From contig NC_086361.1 in the NCBI RefSeq assembly GCF_036324505.1, forward strand, positions 4,227,196-4,291,195: a stretch of DNA of 64,000 nt, written 5' to 3'. The stretch comes from Eleginops maclovinus (taxonomy: Eukaryota; Chordata; Actinopteri; Perciformes; Eleginopidae). Shown piece by piece: positions 42,445 to 62,237 of this stretch (its first letter is position 1; every line of letters begins with the position of its first letter). The notes below the pieces were generated by a model, which was not told the DNA's origin, made no database searches, and was given only the letters and a program-made list of their open reading frames with translations. Made by a program: the position numbers and the translations under genes.

Positions 42445-42625
42445 CAGTTACTCTTTCCATGAGCCCTTATAGAGACAAACCCAAATCAAAAAGAAACTAA
42501 AGAGGGAAAGGAGAATGATATCCCTGACATTTTTGGAGAACAAATTAAGATAGTGTTTTATAATTATTTTTTTAACTTAAATATAATAAAGATATAAGTA
42601 TATTCTCTCTATAGATCTCTTGCTG

Positions 42626-45600
42626 TCAGTCCTCGGTGGAGTCTGTGTCGTCGTTGATATAGTCTTCTTCTATGTGCGCGTTGCCGTTTTGCGTCCCCCA
42701 CTCGTCCTCGTCGTACTCTATGCTGTCGTTGTCCTCCAGCAGCTCGTTGTCCGGCTCTCCTGCAGCCTGCCCCCCCGCTGCCCCTCCCTCCCCCGGCAGC
42801 TCTGCGTCCACTTGTCCATGGTCGTCCCCCCCGGGCGCTTCGGCAGCGACGTCCTGCGGCGCTGCGTAGCCCCCGTTGTTGTTGGAAAACGCCGCTCTGT
42901 CCCGGCTCTCGTCCTCCACGTACACCCTCTGGTGGCACATTGGGCACGTGTCCTGGATGTAGAGCCACTTCCTCAGGCACAGCGCGTGGAAGTAGTGGTG
43001 GCAGGGTGTGATGCGTGCCGACGTGGCGAACTCCTGGTAGCAAATGGCGCACACGTCCTCAATGTCCCTCAGCTGGTCGCCGCGCATCTCCGGCAGCGAG
43101 TTGATCTTCTTGACGGCCGTGCGGCGGTTGATGAAAGTCTTCCAGCCGTTCTTGGCCTGCAGGTAGATGTTGAAGTAGGCGTGCAGGCACATCATGCAGG
43201 CGCGGATCTTGCTGCCCGACTCGAACATCATGGTGTAGGCACCGTTGCCAAACATGATGACGCCGAACAGGAACTCGATGATGTTCCCCGAGGAGCGCAC
43301 GTAGTACACGTAGTCGTCCAGCTTCTCCCAAAGGACATTGGAGAAGCCATCCACCATGAAGAGCCCGTAGACGGTCAGGGACACCACCACCTGCAGGGAG
43401 GGGGGAGTAGGGAAACAAATTATTTTTTAACATATTACATTTAGAAGTTCCTCTTTTAGATAACTACACAAAAAGGAAAAATGCAAATTAACCATCACCA
43501 TTTTCAAGCTATTTATATTTTCAAAAGGGTATTCTGGAATTTATTTGACTATTTTCCGTTTGAAAAATCAAAAGACTAAGGGAAGTAAGTGAACGTCCAT
43601 CTTGTATCACAGATTATTACATAGCTTATAATAATACTGGATTCTGATCCATTATATTATCAATTTGGACATTCAGAGGTCTGTTCTTTTTTGATAGAAG
43701 ACTGTTGCTAAGAACGCTCTATCAAGGGAAGTCCGATCAATTTAAGTTAAGCAGTTGCCAAAAAAAGGAGGTTGTTTTCTGTCAGCAAATCCCGTGGAAT
43801 ACTTTTTGAATATTCATCTTTATATATATGCGGGGTGCATAACATTTTAGATTCAAGACAGCTTAATAGTGCCCATTCAAGAAAATAAAAACATAAAAGG
43901 AGAAAGGAAAAGGAAAGAGGCTTAAAGCCACAAAGTGCTGGGATAAAGTGAGGTCACCAGAAGAAGACAGACAAGAAGTAAACACTAACAGGAACACGGT
44001 ATGGGCTCTGCAGTGTGTAAAGATTGTGAACAGACAAACTCAAAAACCTCAATCTGTGCTACGATCACTTTGAAATGAATAAAAGTATGTCGATATGTTG
44101 TGTCGAACTATTGATTTATTTAGTAAGTAGCCATTCAAAAAGTGGGATAATATGCAGGGAGGCAATCATTATAGCGTGCTGGTAGCACATTATACGTAAC
44201 ATTTCACATACTGAATATGACTATGCACAGCCAAATGAGACCTAATAATAGGTATCTTTGTGTCATTTTTGAAACAAAAGTACAAGTAGATTGTCCCACT
44301 CACCTTGAGGCAGAGCTCTACGCAGAAGGCTGTGACGGCGAACAGCCAGGTATTGAGGGCGTAGTGGTGCCACAGGGCGTAGCTGAGCACCACCGGGAGC
44401 ACGAAGAGCGCAGAGGACACCAGCAGGACGGGGAAATGGCGGCGGAAAGAGGAGACGTGGGAGGCGCTCAGGGACATCAGGACGGGGTCGGTCATGCCGT
44501 GGATGAAGTGCAGGATGGCGGTCAGCAGAAGGCACATGTTCCGACTCAGGCGCACCTGGAAGACAAACCAGAGGGTCTCAGTCATTGATATCAAATACTA
44601 AATTGTTGCATGTCTACTTTAATATATCAACTGAACCACAAAAAAACTACATTTTACAACATCACATTTAAACATCCTTCGGAAGGTTAGGACCTATTTG
44701 TTGCCAATAGGACATCTAAATAAGACCTAAAGTCCTGGGGCTTGAAATGTTGAGCGTGAACCACAACTTCAGTAAAGGTAAACTCTCAATGAATAAAACA
44801 ATAACCTCAGAGCTACAGAGACTGAAAATAATAACAAATTGAGAAGAAAAAAACAATGAGCATGGCAACACTCGAGGAGGTTTTTTAGGGGCTTTAGAAA
44901 AGACCTTGTTAATGGTGCTTTGTAAGACAAGGTAGAGAATGTTCAAATTCAAAATTACAAAAATAGAGGAAAAAGATGGAAGGTTCTTAAACACATTCAG
45001 CATCAAATTAAAAGCATGTACTGTCTGATTCCTCATCCATTTTTACATTGACTGATTAAACCTGACTCAGTATTCAAACTCTCAACCAACTGAAGAGATG
45101 GAGGCATTTTTCCTACCAGGCGTTCCTCAGGGTCCAGGCTGCTGAGGCCGGTCTGCAGGGCCAGTATGAAGAACAGAACAGGAGCTACAAAGCCTAAACG
45201 CTTATCCTCCTCCTCCGTCGAGCCTGAAGGGTCAACATGAGACAAACAGTTCAATTCCAGGAGCTTTCTTACGAGCAATATTTACGTCAGAAAAGAACGT
45301 TTTGTAAACTATACTCAGCCGTACCTATGAAGGCCAGGATGCTGAGGCCGAGGTAGTGTGCCACGGAGGAGATGACAGCACTCATCCCCAGCACGGTGAG
45401 CGTGGAGTCACAGCCGGAGATGATCAGGTTACTGGTCAGATCCCAGAACACGTCCCAACTCAGCAGGTAACCCTGGCAACAGAGAGGTCACACAAGGAAG
45501 CATGTCAGCATCACCTAGAACTCCCTTTGCCCTTTGTATTCAGCTTGTGCAAGCTTTGTGGTTGCTCTTTAATATGGGATCCAAGAAGCACTGCTAAATG

Positions 45601-48600
45601 ACCTTAGCACCAGATTTAATTCTCCCAGGGAAAAAGTCCCATTTGCTTGGCTTTACACAATTTGGAGCCGAGTACAGACATTCTTACCTTCAAATTCTGC
45701 ATAACTGCAAAAAAGAACAGGGCTACTGCAGTGTTCACAAATTTAAAAAATGGGTTTAATGGTCTTTTTAAATTAAAAATGAATTCAAGTTTTTTACGGT
45801 AGTAATCGTTAAAGAATAATTCAAAAACGTTAGTGGCCACTAGGCTTATAGCAATGCATTACATCTAGGGTTGGTCTCCTCCAAAAAATGAACTGTATAA
45901 ATCTTATTTTTTTGTACTCCTTTATGTTTGTTTGTCTTATAAAATGTTTTTGTTTTTTTATTGTTTAATTATTATTTTTGTCTTTATTATTATTATTATT
46001 ACAATATATATAATCTGTCAAAACACTCAGTGCATGCACTGGAGTTTGTCACAAACAAAAAATAGCCAGTGTCTAGTTTACATTCATATACTATGTTTTT
46101 GTTCAAGATGATCACTTTGGTGGGAGTGGCTTCGAACATAAACCTGAAAAAATTGTCCGTCAGTGTTGCCAACTTTAGTGATTTTTAGATTTAGAGTCAA
46201 GTGAGAACAAATGCCTTTTAGGGGATTTAGTTGAGTTCTTTAAGACCGGCAGATATAAGATTTAAAGGACACTTAAAGGTTCTGGTCTCACCTGCGAGTC
46301 AGAGCCCCCGTCTGTGACACCGCCTGTAGCATCTCCGCTCTCCCTCCTCACCGCCCGCACCACGTAGACCAGGATCAGTGCCTGGGCAGTGACCCGGGTC
46401 AGCCAGAACACCCGCAGCACGTCTGGGAATCGGATCCTCTTCCACGTGTCCTCTAGCAGCAGCTGCAGCCCGTAGATCCGGTACATGTGGCGCACCAGCA
46501 GGTAGACGTACCGGCATGAGTAGTAAAACCATTTGAGCCTCATGGCCAGGCACACGGCCGTGTTGAGCGCCAGCGCCAGGCCCGAGAACACGGCCACCAG
46601 CTGCCTGACGTCCGCGGGCAGCTCGATCATTAGCCCCCACAGAGGGATCATGATGTCCAGCACCACCAGCGCGGCAAACACCGACTGGAGGTTGAGCAGG
46701 AACACATAGCCCACACCGAAAACCAGCTGGACCGCAGCCATGCCCAGCCACAACGTCGGCCCGTTTCTAGGCAGCAGTCTGAAACCCAGGGCCGCTTTGT
46801 AGTAGGCGCTGTAGAAGTCTATGTGAGAGGTGGCGTAGTAGTTGATGAGCACCGCAGCCATGCCCAAGAGCACAGCAAAGAAGAGGGTGTAGAACTTGAA
46901 CAAGGCTTTCTGAGAGAGCAGCAGCACCATGCTGGAGATGAGGATACCTGAGACACAACAGAGGGGCAAACATTAGGGCTGCACAATTCATCAAAATCAC
47001 AATATCCAAAGCACAGCAGATTTTGGTATTGGAAAGAATCTGAATGAAGTATTGTGGTGCTGCAGAGATATCACAGCCTACAAAAGGTATTCTACAGAGT
47101 TGATTAAATATACTTGTTTGGTACAGATCTTCATTGTAAGAGAGAAACTCAGACATTTATCAAAAACCTTTAACCTGCATTCCAGGTGCACTTGTTAAAA
47201 ATGACCTGAAGATGAATAATTGAGTGTTAAAGGAATGCCTTCCACAATACATATAAGAGTGTGTACCATCAACTATATACTGTTTGTTTTGCCCTTATTT
47301 TTGTCATGCATGACCATCACGACATGTTTTTTTTCTAACATAAATCAGCTCTGTTACTGAAGAGGAGGGGGGGAACCGGTCAGACGGTCCTTGGTATTTC
47401 TATTTGTATCTTGCTATCACTATGGCATTGCAGTAAATTATATCAAATGATACACAAGATACATAGTTTAAACTTGTTTTTGTTTTCTTATGAATACATT
47501 TTCATTCTTTACTTGTGTACCTCAACGGCACTACATAAAGTTGCTTTGAGCTGTAACAAAACAAATTTAATTAAACTGAACACAGCAAAACAGAACTAAC
47601 GTCATCTAAAAACTGAGTAGCAGCAATAGAACAATATTAATTGTACTCTTTGCTCTGAATTTAAGGTCAGTATACTGGCTTTTAATGTCTTTACAACACA
47701 CTGCTTGTGTTCCACTGTAGTTCCCTTACAACATTAACCTGTACCTGTCTGAGGAGCTTTAGAGAGAGATAACCGTGGATCAGCTTTCAGAGTTCAATGT
47801 CTGAATTGACTCAGGGCTGTGAACTTTGTTGTACAAGAGGTATTTGTGGATGTCTTATTGGAATTTATTGAAATACTGTTGTTTTATTTGTAGAGTATTG
47901 CTTTTTCTCAAAGTGTAGTTTAAACAGTTACTCTTTGTTTGTGTGCATGCAACAAACATCAAAGATTGTGGGCTGAAGAAACATGAGCTTGTTGGTTGAC
48001 TTACTTTAACCTTATTTAGCCCCTTTCCCATCTAGGCTAAACCATGAGGACCAAAAGGACTTCCATCCGGCCTATGCTGTCCAAAGGTCTTCAAACTGCA
48101 CAAATGGACAGTTATATAACGTTGTTTGTCTGGGAACAGTGTTTTCTGCTAATGACTTGTTTTCTCTGACACACAACTGAATACATTCAAGTTAGTTTTA
48201 ATCAGACAAAACAAGACAATTAAGCAAGTCAACTTGGGCTTTTGGAAATTGTCATGGGCCTTTTTGACTATTTTAGGGAATAAACAATTAATCGGGAATG
48301 GAATTAAGATAGGTTCAAAGGTTTTATTTGTCATATGCACAGCAGATACAGCGTTGTTGGCAATGAACATTTTATATCCAGGGCTCCTCCAACAACTCAA
48401 CATACACAGTGCAAATAAGATAAATAAAATAATGCAAAAATTAGACAAGATCATAATCTTTGGTAGCAGCACTAGTGGTTTTTGCAAAGATTGTTAAGTA
48501 CGCTCAGCTAAAGGTAATTGGTCAACTACTGTAAAGGCTAAATGTAACAGATAAGCAGGGAAGTAACTAAAAGTGATTTTTTTTTAAACGACCTATACAA

Positions 48601-49527
48601 CCTAAACAGATCAGATTAGTTTGAGCTAGGGGTCATTTATAAACTGACAACTGGGTGTACAGAGTTAACTAATGGAAACATAACTGTCGGGTTTCTGCCA
48701 CTCCAAGTAGCAGTACTAGTAGTTCAAATATTTGACCATATTGACAAAAGTGTGAGTTTCACAAATATCAACTTTGATGTAATCATTAGTGTAAAACAAA
48801 ACACCCAGTTTTAAATCAATTTAGATAATATTTGCAACATGACAGGCGGTGTTGATAAGGGAGAAACGGTAGTTTATCTGACAGGCTGTAGGGGGACATC
48901 TGCCAACAAGATTAAGAACCTCAGCTTCACAACCTTGGTTCTGATAAGAGTTCAGGAGAAGGTAACAGGGATAAAGAAGTATTTTTTGACAGGCAGGTAC
49001 CAGGCTTCCTAAATGTCCCCCACAGTTACTTAAAGGACCACTGTTGGATTCCGGCGTCGACACAGAATTTGACACGACACCTGTGATAAAAAAAATACCT
49101 GGTTTTAGCGGGTAGCTAACCTGATAGCAAATATTTAGCATCACATTATACAAAATTACGTTTGTGGTGCAATATTTTTAACACCGTGTCAGACATGGCA
49201 GGCTTTTATTGATGTTATTGCCGGTGGTTAAGTCGGCTTTAGTCGGTATGACAGGTGACATAGCTCCACACTGATGACAGGCTAACAGTTAGCTTAGCTG
49301 TCAGTTAGCTTAGCTGTTGTTTACACTATGTGGAGGATCCTGTTCTGGACTTTCAAATACTCACCCATGACTCTGACCAACACCTTCCCCATTGCTCCGG
49401 CCCATCCCGAACCCGGGTCGTAGTAAGAGTTAAAAATGGCGTCGATAATAAAGATACAGGGAACTCGCAGAGCCACATCAAGCACCGCTAAGGCCTGCTG
49501 GCCTAGCCGGAGTTGAGTGGACGCCAT
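42626..49527 (-). CDS. rnf139: RNF139/TRC8, multispanning ER RING-H2 ubiquitin ligase (6 exons, 696 aa)
   Basis: Exons in transcript order: 49527-49365, 46947-46292, 45472-45325, 45223-45117, 44555-44304, 43390-42626. They total 2091 nt with all GT/AG junctions in phase. The N-terminal TRC8 region (residues 1 to about 520) has many hydrophobic spans. It carries the family landmarks ALRVPCIFIIDAIFNSY, WFYYSCRYVYLLVRHMYRIY, GFVAPVLFFILALQTGLSSL and HFIHGMTDPVLMSLSASHV. The RING-H2 finger is at residues 556-594 (CAIC ... CHHYFH ... CPMC), with all eight zinc ligands in C3H2C3 order. An acidic tail follows (EEDYINDDTDSTED). Family members ubiquitinate ER clients, bind SREBP-pathway proteins and restrain lipogenesis; the human gene is a renal/thyroid cancer locus. 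The protein is about 30 residues longer than human RNF139 (664 aa), probably in the Gly/Ala/Glu-rich linker after the RING. Confidence 0.96.
46948..49364 (-). other. RNF139 intron 1 (2.4 kb)
   Basis: Contains one dispersed repeat (48310-48385) and otherwise no recognised feature. Confidence 0.6.
48310..48385 (+). repeat. Dispersed repeat, copy 1
   Basis: TTCAAAGGTTTTATTTGTCATATGCACA, then TACAGCGTTGTTGGCAATGA, is shared with 56588-56665 in TATDN1 intron 1. It is an interspersed element, probably retroposon-derived; the class is not assigned. Confidence 0.6.
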
Positions 49528-49900
49528 GCAGTTTCAGTGGAGGGCGTACAGTCCTGAGGAGCCCCGGCTATCCATGTAACATTAAAATAAATGAAGGTCC
49601 TCCCCCAGCCGCCTCTAGTGGGTTTTGCTTTCCCTGGCGTTTAGGCGATAGCTGGTAACCTGCTGACGTCCGCCATGTCCTCCCAGCTAAACCTCCTGTT
49701 GCTGCTTCTTCTTCTGTTTAATGTGTGGTTGCTCCCATCAGGAGTGTTATGGCTCCAACAGTTACAATTCTGACTTCTCTTCAAATCCCGTCACGTCAGG
49801 TATCTTTTAAAATTGTGGAGAATTCTTGAATGAGGTTGCTTTGGGAACACCGCAGAAGTTGCCAGGCTGTTGGTTCCGACGTAACGTGACGTAACTTCCA
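49528..49900 (-). promoter_or_regulatory. rnf139: RNF139 5'UTR and probable promoter
   Basis: GC-richer sequence upstream of the RNF139 start, with CRE/ATF-type half sites TGACGTC (49664-49670) and TGACGTAA (49887-49894). The start site is unknown. Confidence 0.45.
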
Positions 49901-50259
49901 GCGTCAGTGGGTGTGGCAGCTGAAGTAGCATTAGAAACAAACGTGGACATTTTTGGCAAAACCAATATATTAAATGAAAACAAAAAATACTACCTCCTAC
50001 ACAAATTCATGTTACATTGATCGTTTTAAAAACAGGTTCAATTTAATCTGCTTAAAGCTGTTTTTGTTTTTTTGTTCTATTTATTTACTTGTTACCTTCT
50101 ATAGTTCCCATTTTGTGCAAAGTTCTTACAACAGGAACATTTAGGCGAACCTTATATTCATGGTGTGCTCTATGGCCAACAGTGGAAACATATATATATA
50201 AGGGGTACATGAAACATAACAAAATAACCAAGAGTTTAAGCATTTTGCGAAAACACTGT

Positions 50260-50265
50260 TTTATT
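50260..50265 (-). terminator. tatdn1: TATDN1 polyadenylation signal
   Basis: AATAAA on the minus strand, 267 nt beyond the TATDN1 stop; a good candidate for the transcript 3' end near 50240. Confidence 0.55.
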
Positions 50266-50349
50266 TCAGAATAAGACCAGAAAAAAATTCACAATTCAAA
50301 ATTGGCAAAGGGAGAGTTTATCAACCATTCTCACACATACGAGCATGCA

Positions 50350-50353
<4 letters not shown>

Positions 50354-50448
<95 letters not shown>

Positions 50449-50498
50449 ACACACACACACACACAGACACACAGACACACACACACACACACACACAC
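50354..50498. repeat. Imperfect (CA)n microsatellite inside the TATDN1 3'UTR
   Basis: 145 nt of CA units with a few CAGACA interruptions between the TATDN1 stop (50532) and its polyadenylation signal (50260). It reads (TG)n in the mRNA. Confidence 0.95.
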
Positions 50499-50531
50499 GT
50501 CCCTCTCCTGAATGTGTATTCTGCTCCATCC

Positions 50532-56960
<6,429 letters not shown>

Positions 56961-57636
56961 GGTGGAAAGAGAAGCACTCCTGAAAAGAACCACACATGTA
57001 GCTCTGAGCAATCCCATGCTACAATACCGTAATTATTCCAACAGAGGAGAAATTTCTGAAATATGTTGTTTTTTATAAATATTTTAATACCAGCAATGAA
57101 AGGTTTTTTAATTTGTTTACTTGAATACTGTACACTTATAATTATAAGGCAATATTTTTAATTTTATGCTAAGTAATCTTTGTATTTCTACAGGACAATT
57201 TCAGTTTTCACTCCACTGCATTTAGATGCCAACATTTACTTTACGGAGAAGAATAGGCCTAGGTTTAAAACAAATAAACAAAACATGAACCAATTTATGC
57301 ATTATGTTGTTGTATTATAAATGATCGTTGATGAAATGTGCACCACCTTGACCAGCTGCAAAATTAATGTTTGCATATTATGCATAAATAAATATAACCC
57401 AAAAAACGAAAAAACAGGATGAAATAGGCCATTCTACATAATGATTTTGAGAGAGGGACTTTAACTCCAAACGGAGTATGTTCACACTGGTATCAGTTGT
57501 ATTTATTTCAGACCAAGAAAGTGTCAGGACAAGTATAAGCTGCGCATTTCTCACGAGTTTACGGTCATACAGTCCACTGAAGAAATCCCAGAATCCCCCG
57601 CGCCGCTTGCTGAGAAGGTGACAGGGGACGGTAAAC
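56961..57636. promoter_or_regulatory. Shared upstream region of TATDN1 and NDUFB9 (head-to-head)
   Basis: 676 bp separate the two start codons, which point away from each other. The last 100 bp before NDUFB9 is CG-richer (CCCCGCGCCGCTTGC). The remainder is AT-rich and is probably TATDN1 5' intron plus spacer. The human pair is also divergent. Confidence 0.5.
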
Positions 57637-58154
57637 ATGGCCTCTGCCTTTCTTACTCACCACCAAAAGGTGTTGCGGCTTTACAAAAAATCTCTCAGAC
57701 ACATTGAGTCATGGAGCGACAACAGGTAAGAGGAGCTGTCTTCATTGAAGCTCTGTTGGGAATAATGAAACAAACAGGACGCTGGGAGTCTGTTTGCTGT
57801 GCTGCTAAGCTAACAGCTAAGCTAACTGCTAACCAGGTCACTCATTCCTCACGTCAGGCCGTCCTCCTGCAAAATATATTCACCAACTAACCCACTATTC
57901 ATCAAAACAAGTAGACAACCCTGACATTTGACTGTTTATCAAAACCATTCAATTGTTCAAAGAGCAGTTGTTAATCTTTACTATGACGGGTGTCGACCCA
58001 GCAAAGGAAACCTAATAGCAATAATTAAACTTTATTCTCAGTCAAACAAATATGAATATCTGTAACTACAGATCACAATACACAGGCTTAATATGAATTA
58101 AAATATTTTATAGGTTAGGGATTTCCTTTTTTGACATTTGGCAGTTCTTCTTTA

Positions 58155-58194
<40 letters not shown>

Positions 58195-60337
58195 GATCAA
58201 GCGACATTATTAGTAGCACATATTTTATTCTGCTCCACATGATGAAGTGAATTACTAAAAATGTTCTCGTTGATCAATTTTATGTTATTTTATTATACTG
58301 CATTATGTAAAGTATTTAAGGCTTCTTTTTCTTATACATAAAGTAGTTCAGTAATTTACTCCATATGTAGTCAAAGTACACCCTTAAATATCTATAAGAA
58401 GTTATACAATATTTAAAGACACATAAAACTGACATTGTTTTGTCAGAAAAACTAAATTAGACCCTAAACCACACCGAACCTTTGAAGGCAGTTACTATCA
58501 TTTAAAGCTTGAAGATATGATTCATATTTAGGGTTTTTGATAAGGATTTCTTATATCTGCTTAAATGCAAACACATGTTGGGCATTGTTCTCTTGTATTG
58601 TTGTTGGATTAACATACTGTTATGTGGTAGTTAAAAATGTCTTTCAAACTTTGCCTTGCAGAAGAATCTAAACTAATTTGATATTCTATATGTCCACATT
58701 TAAATATGCATGATAATGCTGGAACAAGTGTAGAGCTTCTCTTGAGAGGAAGAAATGCTGTGCTGAAAAAATAAGCATGGTAATGTTTTGTTTGTGTCAT
58801 GGAGAGATGCCTTTTACTGCGGCATTCAAGTGTTACTGTTGTTTTTGTGTTTTAGACACAATTACAGGTTCCATGCTTGCGTTCTACGGGGTCGCTTCGA
58901 TGACAACAAAGGAGAGAAGGACATGGTGAAGGCCACCATGCTGCTGAAGGCAGGAGAGGAGGAGTTCTGGAAAAAACAGCACCCCCAGCCCTACATCTTC
59001 CCAGACTCCCCCGGAGGGACGGCCTACGAGAGATACGAGTGCTACAAGGTGAGGGCTGGATGTGCTGCATCTGGAAAAGCAACCAGGACATATTTTCTTG
59101 TTCAATAATTTCTCTTTCATTACTAAGAAAATGTGTATATAGCTCTCGAGTTATTGCCTAAGTTGTGACACAGGTTTTATTTATAATAATTTGAGAAAGT
59201 AAAAGAAAACTCCAAAATTGCAAAGATACATACAGTTAATTTGCAAGCTTCAGTTATATTGCACTGAGAGATGTTTTAATCAAACCATTAATCAAAGATG
59301 TTTGACAAATATATTGTCGTACAGGACTTAGGTGAGGGAAAGTGTCTGTCGAGTTTTACTGCCCTCTGCTGCAGATGTTAGGGGAGTGCAGCTGGATTGT
59401 ATCTACATATACATTTTAAACAAATCTCATATTCTTATACATTCTGATCCTGAAAAGACTTCACCTGTTAACTTTTTCTTCTAATTCTCAAAACTTAATT
59501 TTGGTGTTCTAATTGATCTAGTGTGGAAAATATAGTAGGAAAAAACAGACAATCCTGATGTAACATGATCAAAGTGTTGATCTCTGGATTGTCCCTACAG
59601 GTCCCTGAGTGGGTTCTGGAAAACTGGCATCCCTCAGAGAAGGCCGAGTACCCGGACTACTTCTCCAAGAGAGAAGAGTGGAAGAAACTGAGGCTGGAGA
59701 GCTGGGACAAAGAGGTGGGCTGCTCACACACATTTTAAACACCACCAGGCACATCTCACTTCACCTTCAGACAAAAAGTGAAAATATTTCAGTACTGCCC
59801 ACCTACTTTTCTAAAATTTGAACCCCGAAATGACCATTTGTTCATTCCGCACAGACAACTGATTGGGGGCCATGTTTAAAATCACAAAAAACATTACTTT
59901 AAAAACCCTCACATCTCGTGTAGCATCATCGTCTCTTGCGTTTTCACTAAAACTCTACTATTTAAAACATGTATAAATAAACAGCCTAAAGCTGCTTTCA
60001 CATGAGCTTTGCCTTTATCACAGCTAGTTTGTTTTGTTTCTATGGTTACCATCCCCATTTTCCTGTGCCGCCTTCATATACTGTAGCTGTTATCTGATTT
60101 GTTACGTAGAAATGTAGAAAGGCCAACAGCAATTGAGGTCAAAGTTGAAATAATTAACACTTTTTCACCTGTTCATAAACTTTGTTCCATCCCGTCTGGT
60201 TCTAGATCGCCCAGTTGCAGGCTGAGAGTGGAGCCGTCGGGCCCAAGACTGAAGCCCTCCCCCCCGCCCGCAAAGAGGGAGAACTCCCCCCTCTGTGGTG
60301 GCAGATCGTCACCCGCCCCAGGTGGCAAGGCACATAA
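57637..60337 (+). CDS. ndufb9: NDUFB9 (B22), accessory subunit of mitochondrial complex I (4 exons, 175 aa)
   Basis: Exons 57637-57725, 58856-59048, 59601-59714 and 60206-60337 total 528 nt with GT/AG junctions in phase; stop TAA 60335-60337. The protein belongs to the LYR family: [21 protein letters not shown] carries the motif as LYK at residues 15-17, which in this family contacts mitochondrial acyl carrier protein. Downstream landmarks are [60 protein letters not shown] and the C-terminal [20 protein letters not shown]. It sits in the membrane arm of NADH:ubiquinone oxidoreductase on the matrix side. The length is close to human (179 aa). The N-terminus is slightly shorter than human, and the extreme C-terminus (TRPRWQGT) differs. 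Confidence 0.96.
57726..58855 (+). other. NDUFB9 intron 1 with (ATT)14 repeat at 58153-58194
   Basis: AT-rich intron. The trinucleotide microsatellite is its only recognised feature. Confidence 0.8.
59359..59372 (-). promoter_or_regulatory. CTCF-like motif in NDUFB9 intron 2
   Basis: The minus strand GCAGCAGAGGGCAG matches 13 of 14 positions of CCASYAGRKGGCRS. Confidence 0.35.
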
Positions 60338-60531
60338 ACCCCCCTCTACCTCCTCCTGAGTGGAAAGCCCTGTCCACCACACAACACCATCAGCACGGAC
60401 TCCTGGCATCACCTCTTCAGGTTGCAGAGGAATCAACCTGTCTGAATTTACTCTGATCCTTCAGTAGTCAGTTAAAGGAGGTTTGTGAATTTGGTCTTGT
60501 AGATGTATCAATCAAAACCTGTAACTGTTCC

Positions 60532-60537
60532 AATAAA
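60532..60537 (+). terminator. ndufb9: NDUFB9 polyadenylation signal
   Basis: AATAAA 195 nt after the stop codon, followed by a TATATA run. Confidence 0.75.
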
Positions 60538-60961
60538 TATATATATATAATGTAAATTGTGTTTGGTTGTTGTGCAAAAACTCATTTAAACACAACTCAA
60601 AAGAAAATACTCTATTTGTGTACATCTACAATGAGTCAAAAGTAGAGCATGAACAATGAGTCTACTTTAATTCCGTCCGAATATCCTTTGCATCTCTAAA
60701 TATCCACTACGATTTAATGCGTGTCAATAGATTTTCTCATCTAATTCTACATGAAAACAGCTCTTTGGGAATTCTCCAGAAAACATGAGGGATATACTGG
60801 TGCTCTTACTTATCGTCTAAGAACTATGCAAGGCATCGTCTGTGATCATCAATATTTATTTCTGGCTAATGGCAGAACATAGTTTGCAGCCTCTTCAATA
60901 TATGGATTATGGAGACACTTAGAATTCAATCATTTGAAATTGACATTTGTTACTGTATTCA

Positions 60962-61450
60962 AGAGGTGCAAAAAGTACTCAGATCTTGTACTTAAGTCAA
61001 AGTAGCACTACCACAGTGTAGGAATACTCTGTAACAAGTAAAAGTACAAAAGTATTAGCATCAAAACATACTGCACAAGTACACAATGTCAAAGTACTAA
61101 TTTTCCAGTATGGCCAATATCGGATTAAAAAAATGTTTTTAAAATTATATTTATCAATGCATTAATGTCAACGTTGCACTTAGTAAAGATGGGAGTTATT
61201 TAAATGACTTGTAGCTTAACCTATTATAAAAACAATGTCATCTCAAGGTGCTATTGTGAAGCACCTTGAGATGAATGTGCTATAGAAATACAATATATTA
61301 TTATTTATAGATGTATATTATGTATTATAAATCCATACCTGCAAAGTAGCAAGTAACTACATTTGTGGGAAATAAAGTAGTGGAGTAAAAAGTAAATATG
61401 TTATTAAAGTACAGTACTTGATTAAATGTACTTTGCAACTTTCGACCTCT
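60962..61450. mobile_element. Non-autonomous DNA element with AGAGGTG termini
   Basis: The left end AGAGGTGCAAAAAGTACTCAG and the right end ACTTTCGACCTCT (inverse AGAGGTCGAAAGT) bracket blocks such as TACTTAAGTCAAAGTAGCAC and AAAGTACAGTACTTGATTAA, known from an abundant fish miniature element. It contains a 13-bp perfect hairpin (61239-61251 / 61261-61273) that belongs to an L2-like 'CACCTTGAGATGA..TGCTATAGAAATA' tail. The target duplication is not convincing. Confidence 0.6.
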
Positions 61451-61579
61451 AGTATATATTCTGATGTTTTACTAATAAGTTCTCACTAAAGGTTTACATA
61501 TTTAGAAAATGGTTTGAAAATCTAAAGTGTAAGTTTTTAGATAAACTAGCAGGGCACTAGTTGTTATTAAAAGTTATTT

Positions 61580-61640
61580 AAGCGTCTTTGAGTACCATAA
61601 GAAGCGTATATAAATGTGATTTATTATTATTAAAAGTTAG
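61580..61640 (+). repeat. L2-type LINE/SINE 3' tail
   Basis: AGCGTCTTTGAGTACCATAA then AAGCGTATATAAATGTGATTTATTATTATTA, a typical fish L2/SINE end. Confidence 0.6.
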
Positions 61641-62110
61641 AGAAGTAATGCATATATTAGGACTATTTTCAGAAGTATCCGGCATCTGAGATTTGAGTGA
61701 TTGTTGAGGAACAGCAACCTTTAAGAGAGCACCAAATTCTGAAAACAAACTGTCATAAACTCAGTCTCTAGTGAATCCTAATTTCAAACATTGGAAACAC
61801 TCTCACTGAACATCCTGCTTTTGCAGGTGTATACAATATGTCTTTTTCAAATATAAGGCCACTTGCTTTCAAAAACCTTGAAGAAAGCTTTCAGAACAGT
61901 ACTTGCTTTCAATTGTACAACCACGCAATCGCAACTTTTGCCAATAACCCCAAACGTGTGTGTAAGAACCGGCGATGAAGCCAATGAGCTAAAACATTAA
62001 CTATGATCCATTAGTGTCAGGAATTTTCAAAACTGGTATGTTCGACTTACATTCCAACCTATCTCTCTCGAAGGATCCCAGCGTTGAATTTACCTTAACG
62101 GCAAACAGCG

Positions 62111-62237
<127 letters not shown>

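Noticed and set aside
42620..43444. 274-codon plus-strand open frame opposite the last RNF139 exon
   Set aside because: It is the antisense shadow of the GC-rich RNF139 exon; the minus frame carries the RING finger and fits splice phase.
49605..49619. Another CTCF-like word near the RNF139 promoter (CCCACTAGAGGCGGC on the minus strand)
   Set aside because: Key core positions deviate (12/14), so it was not counted with the stronger matches.
57378..57638. Minus-strand frame starting at the NDUFB9 initiator region, considered as TATDN1 exon 1
   Set aside because: It has no TatD similarity. The TATDN1 start MAQHKFI at 56960 is in phase with exon 2 and has a strong initiation context.
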